Assembly: GCA_000349905.1 (NCBI GenBank)
Contig: KB722744.1
Coordinates: 597,396 to 630,083, forward strand
Origin: Volvariella volvacea V23
Taxonomy: Eukaryota; Basidiomycota; Agaricomycetes; Agaricales; Pluteaceae
Direction of reading: 5' to 3'
Length of the DNA stretch: 32,688 nt
Shown here piece by piece: positions 21,586-32,211 of this stretch. Each line of letters opens with the position of its first letter. Position 1 is the first letter of the stretch. A model generated the notes under the pieces. That model saw only the letters and a program-made list of their open reading frames with translations, made no database searches and was not told where the DNA came from. A program made the position numbers and the translations under genes.

Positions 21586-23754
21586 ATGCCTTTGCTAGTG
21601 TCCAAAAGCCCGGTCCTCGACGTTACTGTCGCCTTCTTCGTGATAGTTGTATTCCAATATCTCCGTTCTCGCCAAAAGAACAGAACACCCTTGCCACCTA
21701 GCCCCCAGGGGTATCCAATAGTCGGTCACTACTTTAGACTACCAGAAGAGCAGCCATGGATAACGTACAAGAAATGGGGGGATGAATGTGGTATGTCGAA
21801 CAGCTGTCTCGCCCTCTTTGAGAAAGTGCTTTAGGCTAAATCCCGGTTCCAGGCAGTGATGTGATTTTCTTGAACATGATGGGCCAGCCCACAATCGTAT
21901 TAAACTCCTCCAAGAGTGCTACGGAGCTGCTAGAGAGGCGTTCTTCCATTAATTCCGATAGGTACGTTTGGTAACTATTCTTCTGTCGCCGGGCTGAAGT
22001 GAGATATACGTAGGCACCCAATGCCCATGATGGAGCTGCGAGTCACGTCTTCCATTATTGCACCTCTCGTCGTGCTCACTAACATATAGGATTGGATGGC
22101 GTTTCAACTTTGCCTTTCAGCCAGACGGTACAGAATGGAGGAGTAAGACACTTTAAAAAAGCATAGCTTGCTCTGATGGATCGCCTTTGCAGATCACCGT
22201 CGAATGTTCAGGCAGCTTCTTATGTCCTCAAACTACGAAGAGCACGAGGTAAACGCTGCATGCTCGTTTGTCTTAAGTTCGGTGGAACGGCCTAAGAAGT
22301 GGGCATCGGCTGTGAGGCAGTATGTGTTGTGCTATAATGTTGGTCGTACCACTGATAACAACGATTCCTGCCAGCATGGCCGCAGACGTTATCTTCACCA
22401 CTGCGTCTGGAATCGACATCAAGCCTGAGAGCGATCCTTTCGTCGAACTTGCAGAACGCTCTATGCAATCCATGGCGATGGCAGGAAACCCTGGGAGTTA
22501 TGTCGTTGACTACTCACCAATTGTCAACAAACTACCGTCCTGGTTCCCCGGCACCGGATGCCAGAAAGTCGTGGCGGAATACGCAAAGTATGTCTACGAC
22601 CTACCACGCGCTCCTTTTGAACTTGTCAAGTCAAAGATGGTGGGGATCCTAGGCGCTTTGAAGCTGCAGATCAGCTAAACTTCCGGGATTTGTACAGGAG
22701 GGCGGAGGACTCAAGCTCTCCATTGCATCGAACATACTGGAGGAGCTACGAGGAGATGAATCAGAAAAAGCCGCAGAGAAAGAAGAAATCATTAAACATG
22801 TGCTAGGCACGATGTATGCGGGTCAGTTCTGCAATACTGGGATGCACACGGTCTGACAGTGCATTTCAATCAGCCGGGGCAGATACGGTGTGTACAAAGA
22901 GTTCCGCTCACTGGGCGTCTAGTTATGATATTTCAATCAGACCGTATCCTCGGTCAGCACTTTCTTGCTGGCGATGGTACAGCATCCAGATATGTTACAA
23001 AAGGGTCAAACAGAAATAGATGAAGTAGTAGGATCAAACCGCCTACCAGAATTTTCTGACAAAGACTCTTTTCCCTATGTCCAAGCCCTGGTAAAAGAAT
23101 CACTGAGGTGGAACCCTGTCGCCCCACTGGGTAGGCGAACATTTGCATATCTTTAAGTACAGTGATGCTGATACTAATGAAGGTGTATCTCACGCAACAT
23201 CGACCGAGGACATCTATGATGGCTACAAGATTCCGAAAGGCACAGCTCTGGTTCCGAACATTTGGTAAGCCTTATTCGCTGCAGCCATCTCGTCGATGCC
23301 GACCTTGATGCTCTTCAGGGCTATACTCAGAGAGGAAGCTCTCTTCGGGCCTGATACGCACCTTTTCAAACCCGAACGGTTTCTCAACAAGGACGGAAGT
23401 CCGAATCCTAACGTTCCAGATCCAGAAATGGCATTTGGATTTGAGCGAAGAATTTGCGCAGGAAAGGAACTTGCCACCTCATCCATGTGGATTACAATTG
23501 CATTTGTTCTCGCCACACTTGATGTGACCACAGTGAAGGATAACAGCGGAAATCCCATTGAGCCGTCTGAGAAGTACACCACTGTCTTGCTTAGGTGAGT
23601 TGATTACGAGGTGAAGCGATGGTTGCTGGCTAATCTCGTGTATACCAGCTATCCTGAGCCCTTCCGTTGTGATATTCGTTTTCGCTCCAACAAGGCAGAG
23701 GAGTTGGTGAAAGCACACCTGACTCAGAACGGAGGACGAAAGACCACAGTGTAG
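21586..23754 (+). CDS. Cytochrome P450 monooxygenase, copy 1 (altered heme loop)
   Basis: Twelve exons give 524 residues: 21586-21790, 21853-21961, 22014-22037, 22090-22142, 22193-22319, 22375-22639, 22698-22821, 22874-22887, 22941-23130, 23183-23264, 23319-23594 and 23649-23754. The N-terminus is a membrane anchor followed by the PPSPQGYPIVGH proline hinge. The I-helix AGADTT motif (303-308), ESLR of the K helix (360-363), FKPERF (414-419) and the heme loop FGFERRICAG (437-446, ligand Cys444) are present. The loop normally reads FxxGxR; here Gly is Glu440. The third intron must start with GC (22038) to preserve frame. Both oddities could mean a weakened gene, although the frame is otherwise intact. 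Likely an ER-bound oxygenase of the OrdA-like fungal type; the substrate is unknown. Confidence 0.88.
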
Positions 23755-23907
23755 GCAGAAATGCTACTTTCCACAAACAGGACGAATCTGCTTCTCGAAT
23801 GCCAAATATAACTGTATAGGTATATCAGATTTAACATTGCTGCATCCATTTGAGCACAGATCGGTCGGGATTGTGACGCCTTACTACAATTCATCAAGCA
23901 TGAATGT

Positions 23908-24090
23908 TGTTAGTAAGATGTCATACCAAGAAACGCCTGGGCATTGTAGGCTATGGTATGGTGTTGTCTGCTGAAGATTTAATGGGGTTAGCAGAAGCTG
24001 CTACTAGCATTCCGTGAAGAAAGTACCAGAAATTGATTTGATGCCTCTCGCCAGTTACACTGTGGTTTCATCGACGTCCTATGTCCGAAT
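23908..24090 (+). repeat. 5' flank duplicated upstream of P450 copies 1 and 2 (copy B)
   Basis: This is the partner of the segment at about 21315-21510, lying before the pseudogene copy. Related words occur in the same order. The corresponding stretch before copy 3 shows no clear match by eye. Confidence 0.55.
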
Positions 24091-24123
24091 CGAAGATTAC
24101 CTATTTTCGTGTCTAGAAGTGAG

Positions 24124-24131
24124 TTAAAAGG
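24124..24131 (+). promoter_or_regulatory. TTAAAAGG element upstream of the P450 pseudogene
   Basis: The octamer identical to those of the two other P450 copies lies 79 bases before the remnant ATG at 24210. It indicates that the promoter was duplicated along with the gene. Confidence 0.45.
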
Positions 24132-24209
24132 CGGAATATATCGCAGAATATTTTCCTACCCAGGCAACCCAGGCAACCTGTCTTAATTTTTTTTCATTAC
24201 ACACCAACC

Positions 24210-25623
24210 ATGGAGTCCTCATCATTGTCTCAGAACCTGGCTCTCAATTTTAGTATCGCCTTCTTGTTTTCGAATACCCCCGCGCTATAGGAAGAATGGG
24301 TCGACATTACCCCCTTGTCCTCAGGCTGGATATCCTGTAATTGATTATTACCTTAGTGTACCGAACGAAGATCCATGGGTAACCTGCAAGTGAAGCGATG
24401 AATGCGGTATGTCGAGGAGTTCCTTGAGTTCGTTTGTGCAATCGGGAGCGTTAAAATACTCGAAATACGTTAAAGAGCTTCCACTAGCGCCCTTTGAACT
24501 TGTAAAGGTGTTGATGGTAAACTACTCGGTTTCATTTTGACCTTTTGGCGCATATTGAAGTTCAAATAGGTGGAAAGGGCACTCAAACCCTCGATTGCGG
24601 CAACAGCCTTGAAAAATCTGTGAGGCGACGAGTCATAGCAGGTCGCGGAGAAAGGGAAAACACTCAAGAATGTGCTAGGTACTATGCATTCAGGTTAGTT
24701 CTCCACTATGTTCCAATGGGTGCGTTCTTATAATAGGAATTAGCTGGAGCAGACACGTATGTGTATGAGCGGACACTTACTGGCGTTGAAACACTAATTT
24801 CACTATTAGACCGTATCCTCCATTAGCACCTTCATATTGGCTATGGTTCAGAACCCGGAGATACTACGAAGGGAACAAGCGGAAGTGGATGAAGTTATAG
24901 GACCCAGTCGTCTACCAGAGCTCTCAGACAAAGACCCTCTTCCTTATGTACAGGTTCTCTTACGGGAAGCACTGAGACGGCAGCCTCTGGCTCCTCTGGG
25001 TAGGTGGTGGGTTACCTCTTGCCACTACGGTAAAAATGCCCTTTGTACTAGGTGTATCACATGCAGCATCCGCCGAAGACCTCTATGAGGGCTATAGAAT
25101 CCCTAAGGGCACAGTCTTGGTACCAAACATATAGTAATCGATACTCACCATAATCTGATCCTTTCTCATTCTTACTGAACCTGTCCGTAGGGCCATTCTT
25201 AGAGATAAAACTCTATTTGGACCTGGCACATGCCTCTTCAATCCCGAGCGTTTCCTAAACAAAGATGGCCAGATCGACCCCAATGTCCAGGATCTAGAGA
25301 TAGCGTTTCGGGTTGGGAGAAGAATATGCACATGGAAGGAGATTGCTATCCTCTCTCTGGATTAAAATTGCTTTCTTCCTTGCCACACTCGCCATTGCTG
25401 TTTACAAGGATAAGAACGGAAACTCAATCAAACCCTCCGGAAAATATTCCACAGGCTTGCTGAGTTAGGTCCTACAACCAGGTGGAGGATAGAAATGTTA
25501 ATTGACATAATACCAACCAGCTACCCAGGGCCCTTATGTGGTATTCGCTTCAGCTCTGAAAAAGCTGAGGAGTTGATTAAAGCACACCTCAGCCAAAATT
25601 CGGTAGTGGGCCCTGTAGCGTAA
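24210..25623 (+). pseudogene. Cytochrome P450 pseudogene, copy 2
   Basis: Homologous exons can be followed against the two flanking copies. Exon 1 (from 24210) hits a TAG at 24288-24290 after 26 codons. Exons 2-5 and most of exon 6 are absent: the sequence passes from the end of exon 1 near 24410 directly to the exon 6 tail (TCGAAATACGTTAAAGAGC). Exon 7 is scrambled. Exon 8 (GCTGGAGCAGACACG) and exon 9 (about 24811-25000) are well kept. At the exon 10/11 junction the Trp codon has become TA|G. In exon 11 the heme loop reads FRVGRRICTW, keeping the Cys but losing the CxG glycine, and a one-base frameshift brings a stop at 25363-25365. Exon 12 ends at a TAA at 25621-25623. With this many independent lesions a functional product is not expected. 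Confidence 0.92.
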
Positions 25624-26819
25624 AACCAGGGTATGCATAATTTTTCCGAGACGATAAACCACAAATCCGTGATTGTTGACCTGCACAAGGTGTATCGCTC
25701 ATTTTCCTGAGAAATTCCGATGCGTAAATGAGTAAACAATTACTACGACTTATATTCAGACACTATGAATGCCGAATGTACTTGACCATTTTCAATTAGT
25801 TCCAGTTGATTTATACCTTCATGCCAGCTGTACGAATTTAAACATGCAGTATGGAGTCTCCAGCCGATAACCGAGTTTGATGGAGCGAACGGGAAATAGT
25901 GGTGTTGTTAGGATAAAGAGATGCCGAAAGTATGTGGCCCGGGATAACGATAAGCAAAACCACAGCCGTAGTAAGCCCGATGTCGCATACATAAACGGCA
26001 CGAACGATGTAGCGAGCTGCGAAAATGATGAATTGTGGGGTTACGTTTAGAGAGGGCTATCAGGAGGCGGCCTACATTGTATTGGAGTATTATGAGATGA
26101 GAGGAAAGGGATTGAGATAGGCGTCTAAGCGAAAACACAAGGCACCACATAGAACATGAGGTGGACTTTGATCCCAAGAACAATAGCTTGCTTCGACAAG
26201 GCACTCTAGTTGCTGACTCTGATAGCGTACCCAGTTTATCAAAGAGGAAAGGCATATACCCTAGTGGCGAAACCAAAAATGACTAGAACGTCATTCGGAG
26301 GGCGAGCAGGATACAAAGAAATGTGCCATGGGCTTTATGCACTTCAATGGAATGAATATGCGGGGTGCGCAGAGTCGATGTGATCATATCGTTCCACCAA
26401 TTTCATGAGACCCCGAGTAGGGATCAAGATCATGGCACACTGCTAAGCGAGAATATCCGGGTTGTACAAATTTCAATAGTCGCAGATCATTCAAAACAGA
26501 AATTTCGAGGTACCGAATTCCAGTCGTATTGAAATTGGGGGCCGTCGATACGGTGCCGGGTCAGATGCGATGCCGCCCTTCAATCCATTCACAAGTGGGG
26601 TTGATGGAAGCAACTCCCGCTCGAAGCCGATATGCTTGTGGGGTCGGTACACTGGAAACTCGAGCACTAGGACAAATGAGGGTGAGGCTTATTCATAGTT
26701 TCTTCAACTAAGAGGAACCCACTTTGAACATCCTATAAGCCTGGTAGTTAAAAGGAGAGCAGAATGGGCCACTAAAAGTCCAACTCGACAACTCAAAACG
26801 CCTCCTGTCGTTCATCAGC
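25624..26819. other. Intergenic region between P450 copies 2 and 3
   Basis: No gene is supported in 1.2 kb. A 122-codon minus-strand frame (25908-26276) has no domain, no homologue that I recognise and no splice context, so I treat it as chance. The promoter of copy 3 lies at the right end. Confidence 0.45.
26748..26755 (+). promoter_or_regulatory. TTAAAAGG core-promoter element of P450 copy 3
   Basis: The octamer lies 65 bases before the ATG at 26820 and is identical to the elements upstream of copies 1 and 2. Confidence 0.5.
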
Positions 26820-28973
26820 ATGTCTCATTTCGTCGCCATTGACATTTCCATCGCCTTCTTCGTACTAGCTGTATTCCAATATCTTCACTCAAGGGCAAAG
26901 AATCGGACGCCTTTGCCACCCAGCCCTCGTGGGTTACCGATAATCGGTCACTACCTCAGTGTACCGCAGGAGGAACCATGGATAACCTACAAGATATGGG
27001 GAGATGAATGCGGTGGGTCATCAATTCCTCCATCGACTTACGAATATAGGGTGACATCTTGACCCAGGGAGTGACATCCTCTGCCTCAACATGATGGGGA
27101 CTCCTACAATTATCCTAAATTCTCTAAAAAGCGCGGTAGAGTTGCTTGACAAGCGCTCTGCCATTTATTCTGACAGGTGAGTTGGTGGTTCTCTTCCCAG
27201 CGTAACATGCTATTGAGGAGATATGTAGACACCCAATGCCGATGATGACCATGTGAGTGCCACCTACTAATAAAGAGTGACAGGCTCACCGTAAATCAGG
27301 GTGGGATGGCGTTTTAGTTTAACTTTCCAGCCCTACGGGCCAGATTGGAGAAGTAAGCATGGCCAATTGACCCGAATAGCTCAGTGCTGAACGGTATCCT
27401 AGACCACCGCAAGATGTTCAGACAACAAACCATGGCATCGAACTACCAAGACCACGAAATCAACGCAGTCCGTGGCTTTGTTGATCGCCTAGCGACGACA
27501 CCTTCGAAGTGGGAATCATCCTTGAGACAGTAGGTGTCATGAACCAATCTTCCATGACACATTTAGAATTGACCCGCGCCCGTCGGCAGCATGACAGGAG
27601 AAATCATCTTCAGCACCGGCTACGGTATTGATATCAAACCTGAAGGCGATCCGTGGGTCGAACTTGCAGAACGATGCCTGGTATCAGCAGCAACAGCAGG
27701 AAACGTCGGAAGTTATTTGGTAGACTACCTTCCTTCCTTGAACTACCTCCCTTCGTGGTTCCCTGGTGCTGGGTATCAGAAGACTATAGAGGAGGACTCG
27801 AAGTTTGTCAAGAGTCTTCCGCTTGCGCCGTATGAAGTCGTGAAAGAGAAAATGGTGAGTTATTTGAGGTCTATTACGAATAGTATCGGAATTAAGTACC
27901 TCGGGTGCATATAGTCAAAAGGAGAGCTCAAACCTTCGATTGCATCCACAATGCTTGAAGAACTGCAGGACGACAAGTCAGACGGCGCCGCCGAGAAGGA
28001 GCGCGTTCTTAGAAATGTATTGGGGACTATGTATGCGGGTAGGTCTGACTACTTTGAGGGCCTGAGATGTATCCTAATGCGTACCTGTCTTAATTAGCCG
28101 GAGCAGATACGGTACGTGCACAAGCACAGGCTTACCGGAGGACGGGTCTAATACAACAATCAGACCGTCTCTTCAATCAGTACTTTCATCTTAGCAATGG
28201 TTCAGAACCCAGAGATGCTGAAGAAGGGTCAAGAAGAAGTGGACGCAGTCATTGGAAACAACCGTCTCCCAGACTTCTCAGATAAGGACCCAGAATCCCT
28301 CCCCTACGTCCAAGCCCTGCTACAGGAAACACTTAGATGGAAGCCAGTTATCCCTCTTTGTGAGTGCATCACTCACCACCTCCTCGTCACCGTATTAACA
28401 CCCCTCACAGGCGTGCAACACGCATCAACAGCAGACGACATCTACGAGGGATACGAGATTCCCAAGGGTTCAGTCGTAATGCCAAACATCTGGTGACTAG
28501 CCCTTACCACCATCAAACACAGCACGAATACTAAAAACTCTCCTACAGGGCTATCCTCCGGGACGAGTCCATCTTTGGACCCGACACTGATACCTACAAC
28601 CCCGAACGATTCCTCAAGGACGGACAAATCAACCACGACGTCATGTTCCCAGAGATGGCATTCGGCTTCGGACGACGCATCTGCGCAGGCAAAGAAATCG
28701 CTCTTTCCTCCGTCTGGCTTTCGATCACCACCATCCTCGCCACGCTCGATATCACCAAGGCGAAGGATAAGGACGGGAACGTCATCGAACCTTCCGGGAA
28801 ATACTCTACTGGTATGCTCTGGTAAGTCCAGCTATATTGGCATAAGCACACGCTCCGGAGCTTGGCTGATACCGAATTCCTACAGCTACCCGGAGCCATT
28901 CGAATGCGACATCCGCTTTCGCTCCAAGAAGGCCGAAGAACTCGTCAAAGCACATCTAAGCCGCAAGGACTGA
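26820..28973 (+). CDS. Cytochrome P450 monooxygenase, copy 3 (intact)
   Basis: Twelve exons in the same positions and phases as copy 1 give 515 residues: 26820-27012, 27068-27176, 27229-27252, 27300-27352, 27403-27529, 27590-27854, 27915-28038, 28098-28111, 28164-28359, 28411-28492, 28549-28821 and 28886-28973. The N-terminal anchor (IAFFVLAVFQYLHS) is followed by LPPSPRGLPIIGHYL. Catalytic motifs are all canonical: AGADTT (299-304), ETLR (358-361), YNPERF (412-417) and FGFGRRICAG with ligand Cys441. Relative to the other copies it has two extra residues (Pro-Glu) in the loop before LPYVQALL. All introns are GT-AG. This is the copy most likely to be a working ER-bound oxygenase; substrate unknown. 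Its 3' end converges on the transporter gene, 109 bases away. Confidence 0.93.
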
Positions 28974-29082
28974 ATGAAGGCATTGTCTGTCTAAAAAAGC
29001 AATAAGTCCGCATTCGGTGTACCTAGAGGACAAATAGATGGCAATGTATCAATAGAATATATGCGAATACGTAATGTCGTTA

Positions 29083-31838
29083 TCACATCGAAATTATGCG
29101 CGTTCCAAAGTCTGCAATTGCGTAAGGTAAACCGGATGCAGGACAACCCATGAACATTAGTGATGTAGGGATACCCAAGCGATGGGCGAGGGAGCGAACT
29201 CTAATTGGATCGAATGTATCATTGATGAGAACCTATTGCCCTTGTGAGCATTCATTTGTAAAGTCATGCGCAGAATAGCTTACCAAGTCTACAGTGATTT
29301 CCGGAAATGCTTCATCTAAAACTGAGGTGATATTAGTTAGCACACGTCGCCGTCGTGATAAAAGGCACCCTACTTTTGGCATTGGCTTCTAACTCGGATG
29401 GAATTCCAAACTCGTGATCGTAAAAATGTACGATCTTAATGCATGACGTTTCTTCGTTCTTTGAGACGTAAAGGATCATACGGAAAAGGTGATTAATCTA
29501 AGAAAAGGTACGAGTTAATTTTAATGCAACACCAACACCTGTTAATCGACGTACTTCGTCAGTTTTCACGAGTATGCAAACGGGTTGACGTTTCAGCGTC
29601 GTGATAGCACCAATCACTCCAGAGCCCCACGTCGTAGTTAAACCCCAGCGGTGCAGAGAGGGATATTGATCGTAAATCCAGTATATCCAGCGTAGTATGT
29701 GGATTTTGTTCTGCGAGACAGTAAAGAGGAAGACGATGCCAAGGAAATATGCAGAAAAGTATCTGCATGAGATTAATCTGTGATTAGGTGTTTGGCAGTA
29801 ATGAGGGGAAGTGATGCATACCCAGCGGTGGTAGGGTCCACAGCTACATTACCTCCTATTACAACACCAGAGATAAGGAGAGCAAAGATAACGACGAGTA
29901 AAGGCGCCTTCTTTCCACGAGGGAGGCGACCCCTGTTGAATTTGAGGAGTAGAAGCGACAAAGGGAAGAGAGTCATGACGACGAGCCACACAAGCGAAAA
30001 CCTAATTAAGGTCAGGATGAGCCGTAGACGAGGGCCATATATGTGTAGGGCTCACATTTGCGAAACAACATCCAGCTGAGCGCCGGCAGTCGCATACAGC
30101 AAACCGCTGAAGGCCATGAAAGCAAAGACCGATACGTAAGGGGAGCCAGATAAGGGCAGCACCTTAAGGAACCACTGCGGCACAACGCGGTCGTACGATA
30201 GCTGCTCAAACAACTCGCAAGCGCTCAATATGCCTAGTGAGGAATCAGGTCACTATATGGAGTAGAGTACTGTCGCATACCTGTAAGCACACCACCACAA
30301 AGAACAACGACAGCATCTACGACGATCCAAATCCGCATCCATTTTCCTGCCGACTATGATATCGTTAATATATGCGCAGGTTATATGGCGTTGGCAGATT
30401 TACCTCTTCTGCGAGGACACTTAGTATATTGGCACCCTGAAGGACCGTGTCTAGGGGTATGATAGCCATAACAAGTAAAATCATGGTGGAGCTTAGGCCA
30501 ATGGCAGGGAGGTGAAGGTTCCTCAGCACAGAACGGAATCTCCCTTCCTTTATGCGAGCAACGTAGGAAGGGATGCCTGTGTGAGGCCAATCAGTAGCAC
30601 TCCTACCTACTAAATGAGCGGGACGTACACTCAAACCCAGTGAGACCCAGCATTCCAAGGCAAATACCATTGAAAATCTGATGTGCCACTCCTTGTGACG
30701 AATGTGCTCGATACTGAGTCCAGTTTTCTCTGAGTTGAAAATTGCCAATGCGTCCCCAATGAACGGCTGAAGCAATCATCAGCGCCACCATAGTGCAGAT
30801 CTGCAGTTGGATGACTCGTTCAGCTTGTGAATATGCAAATCACGATAAAGGGATGACATACGTGAAACGTCAGAACTGCAAGAGCCAATCGTGCGCTCTC
30901 CTTGATACCAGTAAGACTGACAAGAGTGAAAAGGACGAGTATGAATATTGCTGCTACCCAATAAGGGAATGGCAGGTGAACTTCGCCCGCTAGATACGAG
31001 GCCGCTGTAGCCGCAGAAACGACAGTTGTGGAGGAAAAGTCAAGTAGAAGTAATGCCGCGCCTACGAGAGCAAATGATTTGGTGGACACGTTCAAGCTAG
31101 CGTCTGTTAGTAATGCAGAAAGTATTGATTTCACTGTGGCTCACATGTAGGTGTAAGGGGCACCACTAATAGGCAATGCCGAGGCCAATTCCTCCATGAT
31201 GGGACGCCACAAGAACAAGATCAACGAGGCAATGAGTAGAGATATCGAAGAACTAGAGGGGTGAGTAAATACACAGAAAGAGAGATTGTGTGACTTACTA
31301 CACCCCTGCCACAGCAACCACAGCAGGAAGGGCATAGAACACACTTCCGAGCACGGCGTTACCTGCCAGTGCGCTTGCCGTGAATTGCCCCAACACTCTA
31401 TTATTCTTCTTATCCTCCAGTGTCTTCTCTCCTACGTCGATATCACCCTTATCCAAGACAAGTCTCTGAAGCGACCCCCAGCCGGCAAACTCGAAATCGT
31501 TCGTCAAATTCAAGAATCGAGAGGGGACCACTCCTAATTTGAGCCCGCCTCCGTCTCGTGGACGCTGACGTTGTCGGCGAAGGATGATATCAAATTGAGC
31601 CTCTTGAAATGACGGTGGTGAGCTGGTGTCTCGAGGTTGGGTGGCGATATTTCCTACGGACAGTCATTACAAGTTGTCAATGACGGGTAGCAAAGGGCTT
31701 ACCACGACGTCGCCTAGGAGTAGTGGGAGGCTCGATGGCAATCCATGGCATCTCACAGTCCTCAGCAACTTCGTCCTCTGCCATCTCCGAGGGTGGGCGA
31801 AAAGAGGGAACCGATGTGCTCTTTAATGAGCGTGACAT
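29083..31838 (-). CDS. APC-superfamily amino-acid transporter with long cytosolic C-terminal domain
   Basis: Thirteen exons give 709 residues: 31838-31703, 31653-31299, 31252-31145, 31096-30862, 30800-30629, 30576-30404, 30353-30281, 30233-30056, 30001-29822, 29762-29555, 29497-29374, 29321-29284 and 29232-29083. All joins keep frame. Residues 1 to about 130 are a soluble, acidic/basic N-terminus. The first membrane segment holds FTASALAGNAVLGSVFYALP, followed by further segments such as ISLLIASLILFLW, LPISGAPYTYILN, FALVGAALLLLDF, YWVAAIFILVLFTLVSLTGI, LTGFEC and FSLVWLVVMTLFPLSLLLL. This is typical of fungal APC amino-acid/polyamine permeases. After the last membrane segment about 160 residues are cytosolic, with QPVCILVKTDE, IKIVHFYDHEFGIPSELEA and LGIPTSLMFMGCP. 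The plasma membrane is the likely site; the substrate is not deducible. Confidence 0.9.
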
Positions 31839-32211
31839 TTTGTGGCTTGCAGGCTTATAAGGACGGATTCAGCCCTTTAATGCCGCAGAAACGCGACGCG
31901 ACAGGCCTTGCGTTGTGGCTTCGAAGAATTGCTTTGACTCCAAATATTAAAGCGTGAGCAGTGTTGACGGAGGTTTTGGTTCAGGTTCAGACGCGTGACC
32001 TAATTTACCCAGGCAATCTGGGTGCTAATCTGACTCGGCCTTTGGACCCGTATCTGAGGCGGTCGTTGGGCAACATGCGGTCGATGAAGGGGTCGATTGA
32101 GGGGCGAAACTGAGCGCAATGATGTTGGGAGTGACGAGATGATCGGAGTCCTAATTGCGCCAGCTGCACTGTCACGATGGCGATATATTTCTCACTCTGC
32201 TCTAACTCGCG
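31839..32211. promoter_or_regulatory. Divergent upstream region, transporter / Yip1-family gene
   Basis: These 373 bases separate the two divergent start codons and should carry both promoters. Short plus-strand frames here have no domain. I see no clear TATA box for either gene. Confidence 0.4.

Noticed and set aside
25908..26276. 122-codon minus-strand frame between P450 copies
   Set aside because: No recognisable domain, no splice partners and an odd residue mix; most likely chance.
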